Shown here piece by piece: positions 25,240-32,286 of a stretch of DNA of 32,286 nucleotides (positions are counted from its first letter, which is position 1; every line of letters starts with the position of its first letter). Both the position numbers and the translations under genes were made by a program. Source of the DNA: an uncultured Pelagibacteraceae bacterium (GTDB lineage: Bacteria > Pseudomonadota > Alphaproteobacteria > Pelagibacterales > Pelagibacteraceae). The notes under the pieces are model-generated. The model was not told the DNA's origin. It saw only the letters and a program-made list of their open reading frames with translations, and made no database searches. Location: positions 1 to 32,286 of the forward strand of contig CACBCU010000011.1 of NCBI GenBank assembly GCA_902537895.1, given 5' to 3'.

Positions 25240-25695
25240 ATGTTTTTATCGATGTACGAAAACAAACTAGACAAAAAAGGAAGGGTGTCTGTGCCTGCAA
25301 GTTTTAGATCGTATTTATCTAATCTTGGTTATAACGGGATAATTTGTTATCCTTCTTTCAACAATCAATCAATAGAGGCATGGCCTCAAGACAGAATAGA
25401 AAAAATTTCTAATACAATAGATGCTTTAAGTCCATTTGAAGAAAAAAGGGATTTTTTTGCAACGTCAATTTTATCTGAGAGTACAAATTTACAGTTTGAT
25501 AGTGAAGGCAGGGTTTCACTAACTTCAAAATTACTAAAACATGCGAAAATAAAAAATAATATGATTTTTGTTGGTCAAGGAAAAACTTTTCAAATTTGGG
25601 AACCAACAATTTTTGAAAAATTTAGGGCAAACGCTAGAAAAAAAGCAAATTTAAATCGTTCAAGTCTTAAATGGGAGAGTCAATTTAATAAATAG
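25240..25695 (+). CDS. mraZ: MraZ transcriptional regulator of the dcw cluster
   Basis: 151 residues with the two AbrB-like SpoVT/MraZ half-domains, each carrying the DxxGR motif: DKKGRVSVPASFR near residue 11 and DSEGRVSLTSKLL near residue 87. MraZ is a DNA-binding ring that represses the division and cell-wall cluster from TGGGN repeats; such repeats are present directly upstream. The ATG at 25240 gives MFLSMYENKLDKKGR, the expected N-terminus. It is the first gene of the cluster, 17 bases before ftsZ. Confidence 0.96.
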   Translation: MFLSMYENKLDKKGRVSVPASFRSYLSNLGYNGIICYPSFNNQSIEAWPQDRIEKISNTIDALSPFEEKRDFFATSILSESTNLQFDSEGRVSLTSKLLKHAKIKNNMIFVGQGKTFQIWEPTIFEKFRANARKKANLNRSSLKWESQFNK

Positions 25696-25712
25696 AAAAA
25701 AGAGGGGGATAA

Positions 25713-27188
25713 ATGACAATTAACTTTAAAGTACCAGAGATTAAAGAATTAAAACCTAGAATATTAGTTCTTGGAGTTGGAGGAGCTGGAGGCAATGCGA
25801 TAAATGAAATGATTGATGCGGGTGTGGAAGGGGTTGAATTTGTTGCAGTAAACACTGATGCTCAAGATTTGAAAACAAGCAAATCAAAAACAAGGATTCA
25901 ACTTGGAATTAATTTGACAAAAGGTCTAGGTGCTGGAGCAAAGCACGAGATAGGTTTAGCAGCAGCCAATGAATCTCTAAATGATATAATTGATATTCTT
26001 AAAGGTGCAAATATGGTTTTTATTACGGCTGGAATGGGTGGTGGAACTGGCACTGGAGCAGCACATGTAATTGCTAGAGCAGCTAAAGAATTAAATATTC
26101 TTACAGTAGGTGTAGTAACACTACCATTCTTATATGAAGCACCTTCACGAATGAGAAGAGCACAGGAGGGCCTTGAGGAACTAAGAAAACATGTAGATAC
26201 TATTATAGTAATTCCTAATCAAAACTTATTCAAAGTTGCAAATGAGCAAACTACTTATAAAGAGTCTTTTCAATTATCAAATAGCATCTTAAGACATGGA
26301 GTTCAAAGTGTAACAGATTTGATGGTAAAAGATGGTTTAGTTAATTTAGATTTTGCCGATGTTGAAACTGTTATGAGCTCAATGGGTAAAGCTATGATGG
26401 GAACAGGGGAAGCTGAAGGTGAAGGTAGAGCAGATAAAGCTACTGAATTAGCTTTGAATAATCCACTAATTGATGAGTATTCTTTGAAAGGTGCAAAAGG
26501 TTTACTAATAAATATTACTGGCGGTGAAGATTTAAAACTTTTTGAGGTAGATGAAATCGTAAATAAAATAAGATCTGAAGTTGATGTAGAGGCTGAAATA
26601 ATAAATGGATCAATTATTGATCCATCTTTGGATGGTAAAATCCGAGTTTCAATTGTTGCCACTGCTTTAGATGGAAAGCAACCCGAATCAAAATCTGTTA
26701 TCAATATGGTTCACCGGATTCAAAATAGAAATACTGGTTATTCAGATTTTTCAAACGTTAATGCAACTCAATCATTCCATTTTTCCAGTAACAATTCAGA
26801 ACCAGTTTCCCATGGAGCTAATGCTTTAAAACTTGAGAATGAAGTTGTTACTGAAAATACGAGTGAGCTGATCAATTCACAATCCGTTGATGAAGTTAAT
26901 AACCAATATCACGAAGAATTTTTAAAAAACCAGGAAATTGAGAAATTGAAGGACACTGTTCCAGAAAGTAATGAAACATATTTTTCTAATGAAACTTCAG
27001 TTTCTTTAGAAAAGGAACAAGATAATCAAAATGATCTTAGAGAATTTGGAGTTGATACAAATGAACCAGATTTATTTAGTTCTGAAAATGATAATTCAGA
27101 GCCAAACGATCTTCTGAATTCATCAAAAGATGACAAAGAAGATGATGATCTAGAAATTCCTGCATTTTTAAGAAGACAAAAAAATTAA
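25713..27188 (+). CDS. ftsZ: Cell division protein FtsZ
   Basis: 491 residues with a strong ribosome-binding site (GAGGGGG). Tubulin-fold GTPase motifs: [13 protein letters not shown] (~19-31), the GGGTGTG signature at 109-115, and the T7-loop [20 protein letters not shown]. The core ends near residue 325, followed by a ~150-residue acidic, Asn/Ser-rich linker and the conserved C-terminal peptide [10 protein letters not shown] that binds FtsA and membrane anchors. It polymerises into the division ring. It sits between mraZ and rsmH, whereas ftsZ is usually at the far end of this cluster after ftsQ-ftsA. Confidence 0.98.
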   Translation: MTINFKVPEIKELKPRILVLGVGGAGGNAINEMIDAGVEGVEFVAVNTDAQDLKTSKSKTRIQLGINLTKGLGAGAKHEIGLAAANESLNDIIDILKGANMVFITAGMGGGTGTGAAHVIARAAKELNILTVGVVTLPFLYEAPSRMRRAQEGLEELRKHVDTIIVIPNQNLFKVANEQTTYKESFQLSNSILRHGVQSVTDLMVKDGLVNLDFADVETVMSSMGKAMMGTGEAEGEGRADKATELALNNPLIDEYSLKGAKGLLINITGGEDLKLFEVDEIVNKIRSEVDVEAEIINGSIIDPSLDGKIRVSIVATALDGKQPESKSVINMVHRIQNRNTGYSDFSNVNATQSFHFSSNNSEPVSHGANALKLENEVVTENTSELINSQSVDEVNNQYHEEFLKNQEIEKLKDTVPESNETYFSNETSVSLEKEQDNQNDLREFGVDTNEPDLFSSENDNSEPNDLLNSSKDDKEDDDLEIPAFLRRQKN

Positions 27189-27206
27189 TGATCTTCGAGA
27201 AAATAA

Positions 27207-28217
27207 ATGGAAGCCACCATAATACCGGATAGATTAAATCACTATCCAGTATTGCTAAAAGAAATCATTAGCATTATCTCCCCTCAAGATGGTGGCACAT
27301 TTATTGATTGTACTTTTGGCCAAGGTGGATATTCAAAAGAGATACTTAAATTTTCAAATACTAAAGTAATTGGTATAGATAGAGATGTTAAGTGTAAAAG
27401 AATAGCAGACCAAATCAGCAGAAATTTTGAAGATAGGTTTTTTTTTAAAAATATTAAGTTTAGTCAATTAAATAATTTAAAGCTAAAAAATGAAAATATT
27501 AAAGGAGTAATTTTTGATTTGGGTTATTCTTTAAATCAAATCAGAGATGATGAGAAAGGATTATCATTTAGTTCTAAAGGCCAACTAAACATGAAATTAG
27601 GTTTAAATGATTTTTCAGCAAAAGATGTGGTCAACAAACTAGAGTCAGATGACTTACAAAAAATTTTTAAATATTTTGGTGAAGAGAAAGATGCAAGAAA
27701 GATTGCAAAGAGAATAGTGAACGAAAGAGTAAAGCACGATCTTGATACACAAAATTTAGTAAATATTATCGACTCTATAAAAAGAAGAGATAATTCTAAA
27801 ATTCATAACTCAACGAAAGTTTTTCAGGCAATTAGAATATTCGTAAATAAAGAAATTAGTGAATTAATTCATGGATTAATAAATGCTGCAAAGATTCTAA
27901 AAAAAGATGGAATATTAGCAGTAGTTAGTTTTCACTCATTAGAAGATAAGATTGTAAAATATTTTTTTAGGAGTTTATCACAAAATAAAAGTATCTCACG
28001 GTACCAACCCAAAATGATTCAGTCAGAACCTTTATTTCTCACAAAACAGAGAAAGCCTATCGTTCCAAATAAAAAAGAATTAAGTGAAAATATATCATCT
28101 AGATCTGCAAAATTAAGATTCATTATAAAAAAAAAAAATTTTTATAATTTTGACACTGATATATTTGAGAAATTTAAATCTTTAATTGAAGTAGAAAATA
28201 TAAGTAATAAATTATGA
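27207..28217 (+). CDS. rsmH: 16S rRNA (cytosine-1402-N4) methyltransferase RsmH
   Basis: 336 residues. The start is [11 protein letters not shown] followed by the SAM-binding [16 protein letters not shown]; further motifs are [56 protein letters not shown] and a C-terminal SRSAKLRFI. It methylates C1402 of 16S rRNA with S-adenosylmethionine. The FQAIR motif has Phe-Gln-Ala-Ile-Arg as in the family. Its last codons overlap the next start by four bases (ATGA). Confidence 0.96.
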   Translation: MEATIIPDRLNHYPVLLKEIISIISPQDGGTFIDCTFGQGGYSKEILKFSNTKVIGIDRDVKCKRIADQISRNFEDRFFFKNIKFSQLNNLKLKNENIKGVIFDLGYSLNQIRDDEKGLSFSSKGQLNMKLGLNDFSAKDVVNKLESDDLQKIFKYFGEEKDARKIAKRIVNERVKHDLDTQNLVNIIDSIKRRDNSKIHNSTKVFQAIRIFVNKEISELIHGLINAAKILKKDGILAVVSFHSLEDKIVKYFFRSLSQNKSISRYQPKMIQSEPLFLTKQRKPIVPNKKELSENISSRSAKLRFIIKKKNFYNFDTDIFEKFKSLIEVENISNKL

Positions 28218-28531
28218 GAAAAATTGTAGTAATTATTTTTATATTTTTATTAATATTTTCTACTGCAATAATAAAAAACTCTACAAAAAAAATTGAAGAT
28301 AAAATTTTTGTAGTAGAAGAAAGTTTAAGAACTTTTGAAAATGAACTAGGTAATACTAGATTAGAATTTGAATATTTAAGTTCAATAGAAAAATTACTTG
28401 ATTATCAATCAAAGTATTTTGAAAAAGATCTAATTCAGAAGGATATAAATTCAATAAAAATATTAATTAAAAAACCTAATGATTTATTTATTGGTGACTT
28501 AAATACTTTCGAAATAAATGAAAAAAAATAA
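28214..28531 (+). CDS. FtsL-like cell division protein
   Basis: 105 residues. One N-terminal membrane segment ([17 protein letters not shown], ~4-20) precedes a helical, coiled-coil-like stretch ([20 protein letters not shown], then [12 protein letters not shown]), the bitopic layout of FtsL. Position between rsmH and ftsI is the classic ftsL slot, and that is the main argument, since FtsL sequences diverge greatly. It overlaps ftsI by 14 bases. FtsL joins FtsB and FtsQ in the divisome and activates FtsWI. Confidence 0.8.
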   Translation: MRKIVVIIFIFLLIFSTAIIKNSTKKIEDKIFVVEESLRTFENELGNTRLEFEYLSSIEKLLDYQSKYFEKDLIQKDINSIKILIKKPNDLFIGDLNTFEINEKK

Positions 28532-30206
28532 TTTAAATATTATCTTAGAGGATCAAAAAAATGACTTTTGGTATGAAAAAAGTAAATCAAATTTAAATGT
28601 TTCATTTAATAGAATAAGTTTCATTTTTTTTATTTTTTTTATTATTTCGATCATTTATTCTATTCAACTAACTCATCTAGGTTCAAGAAAGGATAATGGA
28701 ATAACTAATTTAAATTTACTAAATCCAAATCACAAACTTTATAGAGCAGATATAGTTGATAGAAATGGTAAATATTTAGTTAAAACTGTAAATTCTATTG
28801 ATATCGGCATTAGTTCAAAAAAGATTATTAACAAAGATAAACTAATTTTAAATTTAAAATATATTTTTCCAAATAAAGATTATGAACTAATCAGAAAAAA
28901 AATGGAAAAAAAGAATTTTTTCTATTTTGAAAAAAAAGTATCACAAGAAAATTATGAAAAAATAATGAAACTGGGTGATAAATCTATTCAACCAGAGGAT
29001 AGACTAATAAGAATATACCCTGAAAAAAATCTATTCAGTCACATTATAGGTCAAATTGATGATAACAATACAGGTATTTCTGGTTTAGAAAAATCTTTTG
29101 ATGATAAACTCAAAATTTCAACTGAGCCAATCGTGTTAACTTTAGATAAAGATATTCAATACCTAATAAGAAATGAATTAATCAAGTTCAATAAAATTTT
29201 TGACACCAAAGGGAGTGCTGCAATTTTAATGAATGTCAATAGTGGCGAAATCTTATCTTTAATTTCTTTACCAGACTTTAACCCAAATAAAAGAGAGAGA
29301 ATTACTGATATAAATTATATTAATAGAGCAACAAAAGGAGTTTATGAATTTGGTTCAGTTTTTAAAACATTTACTCTAGCTGCAGCTTTTAATGAGAGAA
29401 CCATAGAGCCAGATACTAAATTTTCAAATTTACCAAAATCTTTGAGATGCGCTGGATTTTCAATCAGAGAGTATGATAAAAAAATCCCCTCAGATCTTAC
29501 AGCTGAACAAATTTTAATAAGATCTGGAAACATAGGATCTGTTAGGATTGGCCAAAAAGTTGGAGAAGAAAAATTTAAATTATTTTTATCTAAACTTGGT
29601 GTATTAAAAAAAATTGAATTTGATATTGAAGAAGTTGGCAAACCAATCGATTTTAAGTGGGGAAAATGCCCGTTAGCTACAGCATCTTTTGGTCATGGTA
29701 TTACAACCACATTACTTCAAGTTGTTAAGGCATACTCAATTATTGTGAATGGAGGCTATTATATAAACCCAACTCTCGTTAAAATTGATAAAAAAATAAA
29801 GGCTGAAAAAGTTTTAGATGAAAATATTTCAAAAAAAATTTTACCAATTTTGAGAAAAATTGTTTCTACTGATGAGGGGACAGCTAAATTAGCTGACATT
29901 TATGGGTACGATATTGGTGGTAAAACAGGGACTGCAAATAAAAGCCTAAAAGGCGTTTACTCAAATGAAAAAGTTAATACTTTTGTTTCAGTTTTTCCTA
30001 CAAAAAAACCGAAGTTTATTTTAGCAGTTATGTTAGATGCACCCAAAATAAATAATGATTATATTTATAATTATAGAGATGGATCAAATTTTAAATTGAA
30101 AGGAAGCCCAAGAAACACTGCTGGTTGGAACAGTGTGGAAGCAGCAGGTCATATCGTAGAAAAAATTGGGCCTATTTTAGCCACAAAGTATGGTGAAATT
30201 AATTAA
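28518..30206 (+). CDS. ftsI: Division-specific transpeptidase FtsI (PBP3)
   Basis: 562 residues. A short cytoplasmic N-terminus, one membrane anchor (~31-50, ISFIFFIFFIISIIYSI), a PBP dimerisation domain (ADIVDRNGKYLVKT, then SHIIGQIDDNNTGISGLE) and a transpeptidase domain with all active-site motifs: SVFK with S280, SGN (IRSGNIGSVRIG), and KTGTANK (IGGKTG). It cross-links septal peptidoglycan. It overlaps the FtsL-like gene and is followed by murE after three bases. Length and motif spacing are normal for the family. Confidence 0.96.
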   Translation: MKKNNLNIILEDQKNDFWYEKSKSNLNVSFNRISFIFFIFFIISIIYSIQLTHLGSRKDNGITNLNLLNPNHKLYRADIVDRNGKYLVKTVNSIDIGISSKKIINKDKLILNLKYIFPNKDYELIRKKMEKKNFFYFEKKVSQENYEKIMKLGDKSIQPEDRLIRIYPEKNLFSHIIGQIDDNNTGISGLEKSFDDKLKISTEPIVLTLDKDIQYLIRNELIKFNKIFDTKGSAAILMNVNSGEILSLISLPDFNPNKRERITDINYINRATKGVYEFGSVFKTFTLAAAFNERTIEPDTKFSNLPKSLRCAGFSIREYDKKIPSDLTAEQILIRSGNIGSVRIGQKVGEEKFKLFLSKLGVLKKIEFDIEEVGKPIDFKWGKCPLATASFGHGITTTLLQVVKAYSIIVNGGYYINPTLVKIDKKIKAEKVLDENISKKILPILRKIVSTDEGTAKLADIYGYDIGGKTGTANKSLKGVYSNEKVNTFVSVFPTKKPKFILAVMLDAPKINNDYIYNYRDGSNFKLKGSPRNTAGWNSVEAAGHIVEKIGPILATKYGEIN

Positions 30207-30209
30207 TTT

Positions 30210-30953
30210 ATGCAGCTCAAAGATTATATTCCAAAAATTAAGGCAGAATATTCTAAATTTTTTTTCTCTGGTATTACTTTTGAAAGTTCTAAGATTAAGA
30301 GAAATAATATTTTTTTTGCAATTAAAGGAAATAATTTTGATGGTAATGATTTTATATCAGTTGCAATAAAAAGAGGTTGCAAAATTATTGTAACTGAAAA
30401 AAAAATCAAAAAGAAATTTAAGGGAATCTTATTCATTTACTCTGAAAATATTAGAAAATTATTGGCAGAAGTTTCTTTTAAAATTTATAAAAATCGACCA
30501 AAAAATTTAATTGCGGTTACCGGAACAAATGGGAAATCATCTGTTTCCGACTTTTACTATCAAATATTAAAATTGAACAATAAAAAAGTTGCTTCTATTG
30601 GAACGTTAGGGGTTAAGTCTAATGGTATCAACTTAAATTTATCTAATACCACAATTGATCCAATTAGTTTAGGAAAAATATTGGATAAACTCAAAAAAAG
30701 AGGAGTTCAATATGTTATTATGGAGGCTTCAAGTCACGGTCTTAAACAAAACAGACTTGATGGTTTGTTATTTAATTTGGGAATATTTACAAATTTTTCC
30801 CAAGACCATCTAGATTATCATAAAAATTTAAGAAATTATCTTAAAGCAAAACTTTACTTATTTGAGAATCTCATCAAAAAATCTGGTCATATTATAACAG
30901 ATGATAAATTACCAGAGTTTAATAAAATTAAAAAAATTATCATCAGCGTTTAA
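30210..30953 (+). CDS. murE: MurE, N-terminal half, interrupted by an inverted junction
   Basis: The first ~240 residues of UDP-MurNAc-tripeptide synthetase: a Mur ligase N-terminal domain (SGITFESSKIKRNNIFFAIKG), the ATP-binding loop TGTNGKSS at residues 104-111, and substrate-site motifs SNTTIDPIS, MEASSHGL and GIFTNFSQDHLDYH. It adds the third stem-peptide residue to the wall precursor. The native frame runs to about base 30930 and then enters antisense murF sequence, stopping at 30953. The missing half is found on the minus strand at 31613-32286. As written this reading frame would be inactive, since the ligase C-terminal domain is absent. Confidence 0.93.
   Translation: MQLKDYIPKIKAEYSKFFFSGITFESSKIKRNNIFFAIKGNNFDGNDFISVAIKRGCKIIVTEKKIKKKFKGILFIYSENIRKLLAEVSFKIYKNRPKNLIAVTGTNGKSSVSDFYYQILKLNNKKVASIGTLGVKSNGINLNLSNTTIDPISLGKILDKLKKRGVQYVIMEASSHGLKQNRLDGLLFNLGIFTNFSQDHLDYHKNLRNYLKAKLYLFENLIKKSGHIITDDKLPEFNKIKKIIISV
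30909..30953. other. Inverted junction joining murE (+) to murF (-)
   Basis: Left of this point the + strand encodes murE; right of it the minus strand encodes murF and then the rest of murE. The two coding sequences overlap here by about 45 bases in opposite directions, and the AT-rich tract at 30918-30944 could belong to either. An 8-bp inverted repeat, GATGATAA (30900-30907) / TTATCATC (30937-30944), flanks the crossover. Confidence 0.85.
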
Positions 30954-31556
30954 TACTACAAAACCACCTTGTTTGGTGTTTTGAATAATTTCAGACTTAG
31001 CAATTGCAATCTGCTTGATATTTTTAAAATTTTTAGCATGAGCAAAATTAACATTTGTAATTACACTTACATCTGGTTGTATGACACTACTTAAATAATC
31101 TATTTCACCTTTTTTATCCATTCCAACTTCTAAAACTCCAAAATCATCATTCTCTTTTAAGTTTAATAAACTTAAAGGAACTCCAAATTTATTATTATAA
31201 GATCTTGGAGAAATACTTACTTTGGAGATTTTTTTTAAAGTTTCCCCTAATAATTCTTTAAGTGTTGTTTTTCCACAACTTCCGGTAATAGCTATTAAAT
31301 TTGTACTTATGTTTGTCCTAAAAATTTTTGAGACATTAGTTAAAAATTTTAATGTATTCCCTACTTTTATTTGCCTATTAACTCGCAATTTTTTTTGAAT
31401 TCGATTCACTACTGCAATTGAGGCTTTATTTTTAAACGCATGATCTACAAATCTATTTCCATCATTTTTCTTTCCTTTAATTGCAAAAAAAAAATCATTT
31501 TGTCTTACCTCCTTTGAATTTATTCTAGCAAGATTCAAAGGCAACTTTTTAGGCAA
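30909..31556 (-). CDS. murF: MurF, N-terminal half, interrupted by the inverted junction
   Basis: UDP-MurNAc-pentapeptide synthetase, N-terminal ~230 residues: INSKEVRQNDFFFAIKGKKN, the ATP loop TGSCGKTTLKELL, NNKFGVPLSLLNL, VLEVGMDKKGEIDYLS, VITNVNFAHAKN and VVLNADDNFF, after which the frame runs into antisense murE. The TTG at 31556 is the first usable start codon, but MurF-like sequence continues upstream in frame (SLSDNLKLNILKELSHNKK) to within the murE stop, where no ATG, GTG or TTG exists. So either the start is unusual, or the gene is joined to murE through the A-run at 31618-31627. It would add D-Ala-D-Ala to the wall precursor. As drawn, the C-terminal half is missing. Confidence 0.88.
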   Translation of the reverse strand: MPKKLPLNLARINSKEVRQNDFFFAIKGKKNDGNRFVDHAFKNKASIAVVNRIQKKLRVNRQIKVGNTLKFLTNVSKIFRTNISTNLIAITGSCGKTTLKELLGETLKKISKVSISPRSYNNKFGVPLSLLNLKENDDFGVLEVGMDKKGEIDYLSSVIQPDVSVITNVNFAHAKNFKNIKQIAIAKSEIIQNTKQGGFVVLNADDNFFNFIKLW

Positions 31557-31612
31557 CTTTTTGTTGTGTGATAATTCTTTTAAGATATTTAATTTTAGGT
31601 TATCGGATAAAC

Positions 31613-32286
31613 TTAGATTTTTTTTTTGATTGAATCTAAAATAACTTGTTTGTCTGAAAAATAAATTTTTTTATCACCTAAGTCTTGTGTTTTTTCATGA
31701 CCTTTTCCTGCAATAAGTAATATTTCACCTGAATTTAAATTTTCAATCGCTTTAAATATTGCTTTAGATCTATCAGATATTTCAGTAATTTTTTTTCTAT
31801 CTATTCCTTTTTTTATATCTCTTCGAATTTTTTTTGGATCTTCATATCTTGGATTATCATCTGTAAGATAAATTTTATCAGAATAGTTTGATGCGATCTT
31901 ACCCATTTTAGATCTTTTATTTTTATCTCTATTTCCACCACATCCAAAAAGTAAAGAAATTTTTTTATTCTTAAATTGCTCTCTTAAATTTAACAAACAT
32001 GTCCTCAAAGCCTCTGGAGTATGAGCATAATCAAGGATTACTTTTGAATTATTTTTAATTCTACCAATTTTTTCGGATCTTCCCTCAACCGGTTTTATTT
32101 GTGGTAGAACTTTAAAAATTCTGTCTAGACTTAAATTACTTTTTTGTGCTGCAGTGATTGCCATCAAAATATTCTTTAGTTGAATCTTTCCAATTAAATT
32201 AAGTTTTACAATTCTAATTGATCTTTTATATTTTATTTTTATTACTTGCATCTCTCCTTGATATGAATGAGATAAAATTTTAAATG
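31613..32286 (-). CDS. murE: MurE, C-terminal half (runs off the window edge)
   Basis: The frame stays open to base 32286, so the ATG at 32251 is internal. It contains the MurE central and C-terminal motifs: LNLIGKIQLKNILMAITAAQ, VEGRSEKIG, ILDYAHTPEALRTCL, LFGCGGNRDKNKRSKMG, LTDDNPRYEDP (the DNPR motif is typical of enzymes that add meso-diaminopimelate) and IAGKGHEKTQ. Together with the + strand fragment it makes a nearly complete MurE of roughly 465 residues, lacking perhaps 15-30 central residues. It is followed by murF on the same strand, the expected dcw order, which shows that this whole end block is inverted relative to ftsI. Confidence 0.92.
   Translation of the reverse strand, partial: FKILSHSYQGEMQVIKIKYKRSIRIVKLNLIGKIQLKNILMAITAAQKSNLSLDRIFKVLPQIKPVEGRSEKIGRIKNNSKVILDYAHTPEALRTCLLNLREQFKNKKISLLFGCGGNRDKNKRSKMGKIASNYSDKIYLTDDNPRYEDPKKIRRDIKKGIDRKKITEISDRSKAIFKAIENLNSGEILLIAGKGHEKTQDLGDKKIYFSDKQVILDSIKKKI

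Noticed and set aside
30954-32286. A genuine second, inverted cell-wall operon
   Set aside because: The minus-strand genes are exactly the missing halves of murE and the next expected gene murF, not an independent paralogous set, so a broken and flipped single locus is simpler.

Overview
The window comes from a strongly AT-rich genome with very tight gene packing: many stop/start overlaps and almost no spacers. Gene content and protein flavour fit a streamlined marine alphaproteobacterium, most likely Pelagibacterales (SAR11) or a close relative. Supporting signs are lysine/asparagine-rich proteins, an FtsZ with the alphaproteobacterial C-terminal peptide, the AmpD and Mla proteins, and a DnaG with a degenerate zinc finger. 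This placement is inference from sequence style and recalled families, not from a search.

Layout. (1) 1-3919: the end of a type IV pilus / type II secretion operon on the + strand (secretin C-terminus, PilB/GspE ATPase, PilC/GspF platform). (2) 3921-4946, minus strand: a compact partner-switching cassette of two paralogous STAS antagonists and an RsbW-like HATPase kinase. (3) 5118-6137: two type IV prepilins. (4) 6227-13524: a small lipoprotein, an ammonium transporter fused to a SpoIIE-type PP2C phosphatase, a periplasmic-helical/outer-membrane-like protein, an exported FecR-domain protein with a long polylysine tail, and a CHASE2-SpoIIE phosphatase. The two SpoIIE phosphatases are natural candidates to dephosphorylate the two STAS proteins, which would make regions 2-4 one signalling island coupled to pili. 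(5) 13540-17938, minus strand: carB and carA. (6) 18064-22193: yqeY, dnaG, rpoD (a macromolecular-synthesis operon arrangement). (7) 22205-22429: tRNA-Val(GAC), with odd D- and T-loops, and a CAT-anticodon tRNA. (8) 22447-23849, minus strand: mlaA and mlaC (outer-membrane lipid asymmetry). (9) 23956-25082: ampD and the RNase P RNA gene rnpB. (10) 25240-30953: a dcw cell-division/peptidoglycan cluster behind a clear MraZ operator: mraZ, ftsZ (in an unusual place), rsmH, an ftsL-like gene, ftsI and the first half of murE.

At about 30.93 kb the order flips. The first half of murE on the + strand runs directly into the middle of murF read on the minus strand, and the second half of murE follows, also on the minus strand. 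This is an inverted junction that breaks two essential genes. It looks like an amplification or assembly chimera near a contig end rather than biology, though a true inversion cannot be excluded from the sequence alone.

The most interesting biology is the putative two-input partner-switching network (ammonium transporter-phosphatase and CHASE2-phosphatase, two STAS, one kinase) next to pilus genes. After that come the tRNA-Val with co-substituted tertiary pairs and the exported polylysine FecR protein.
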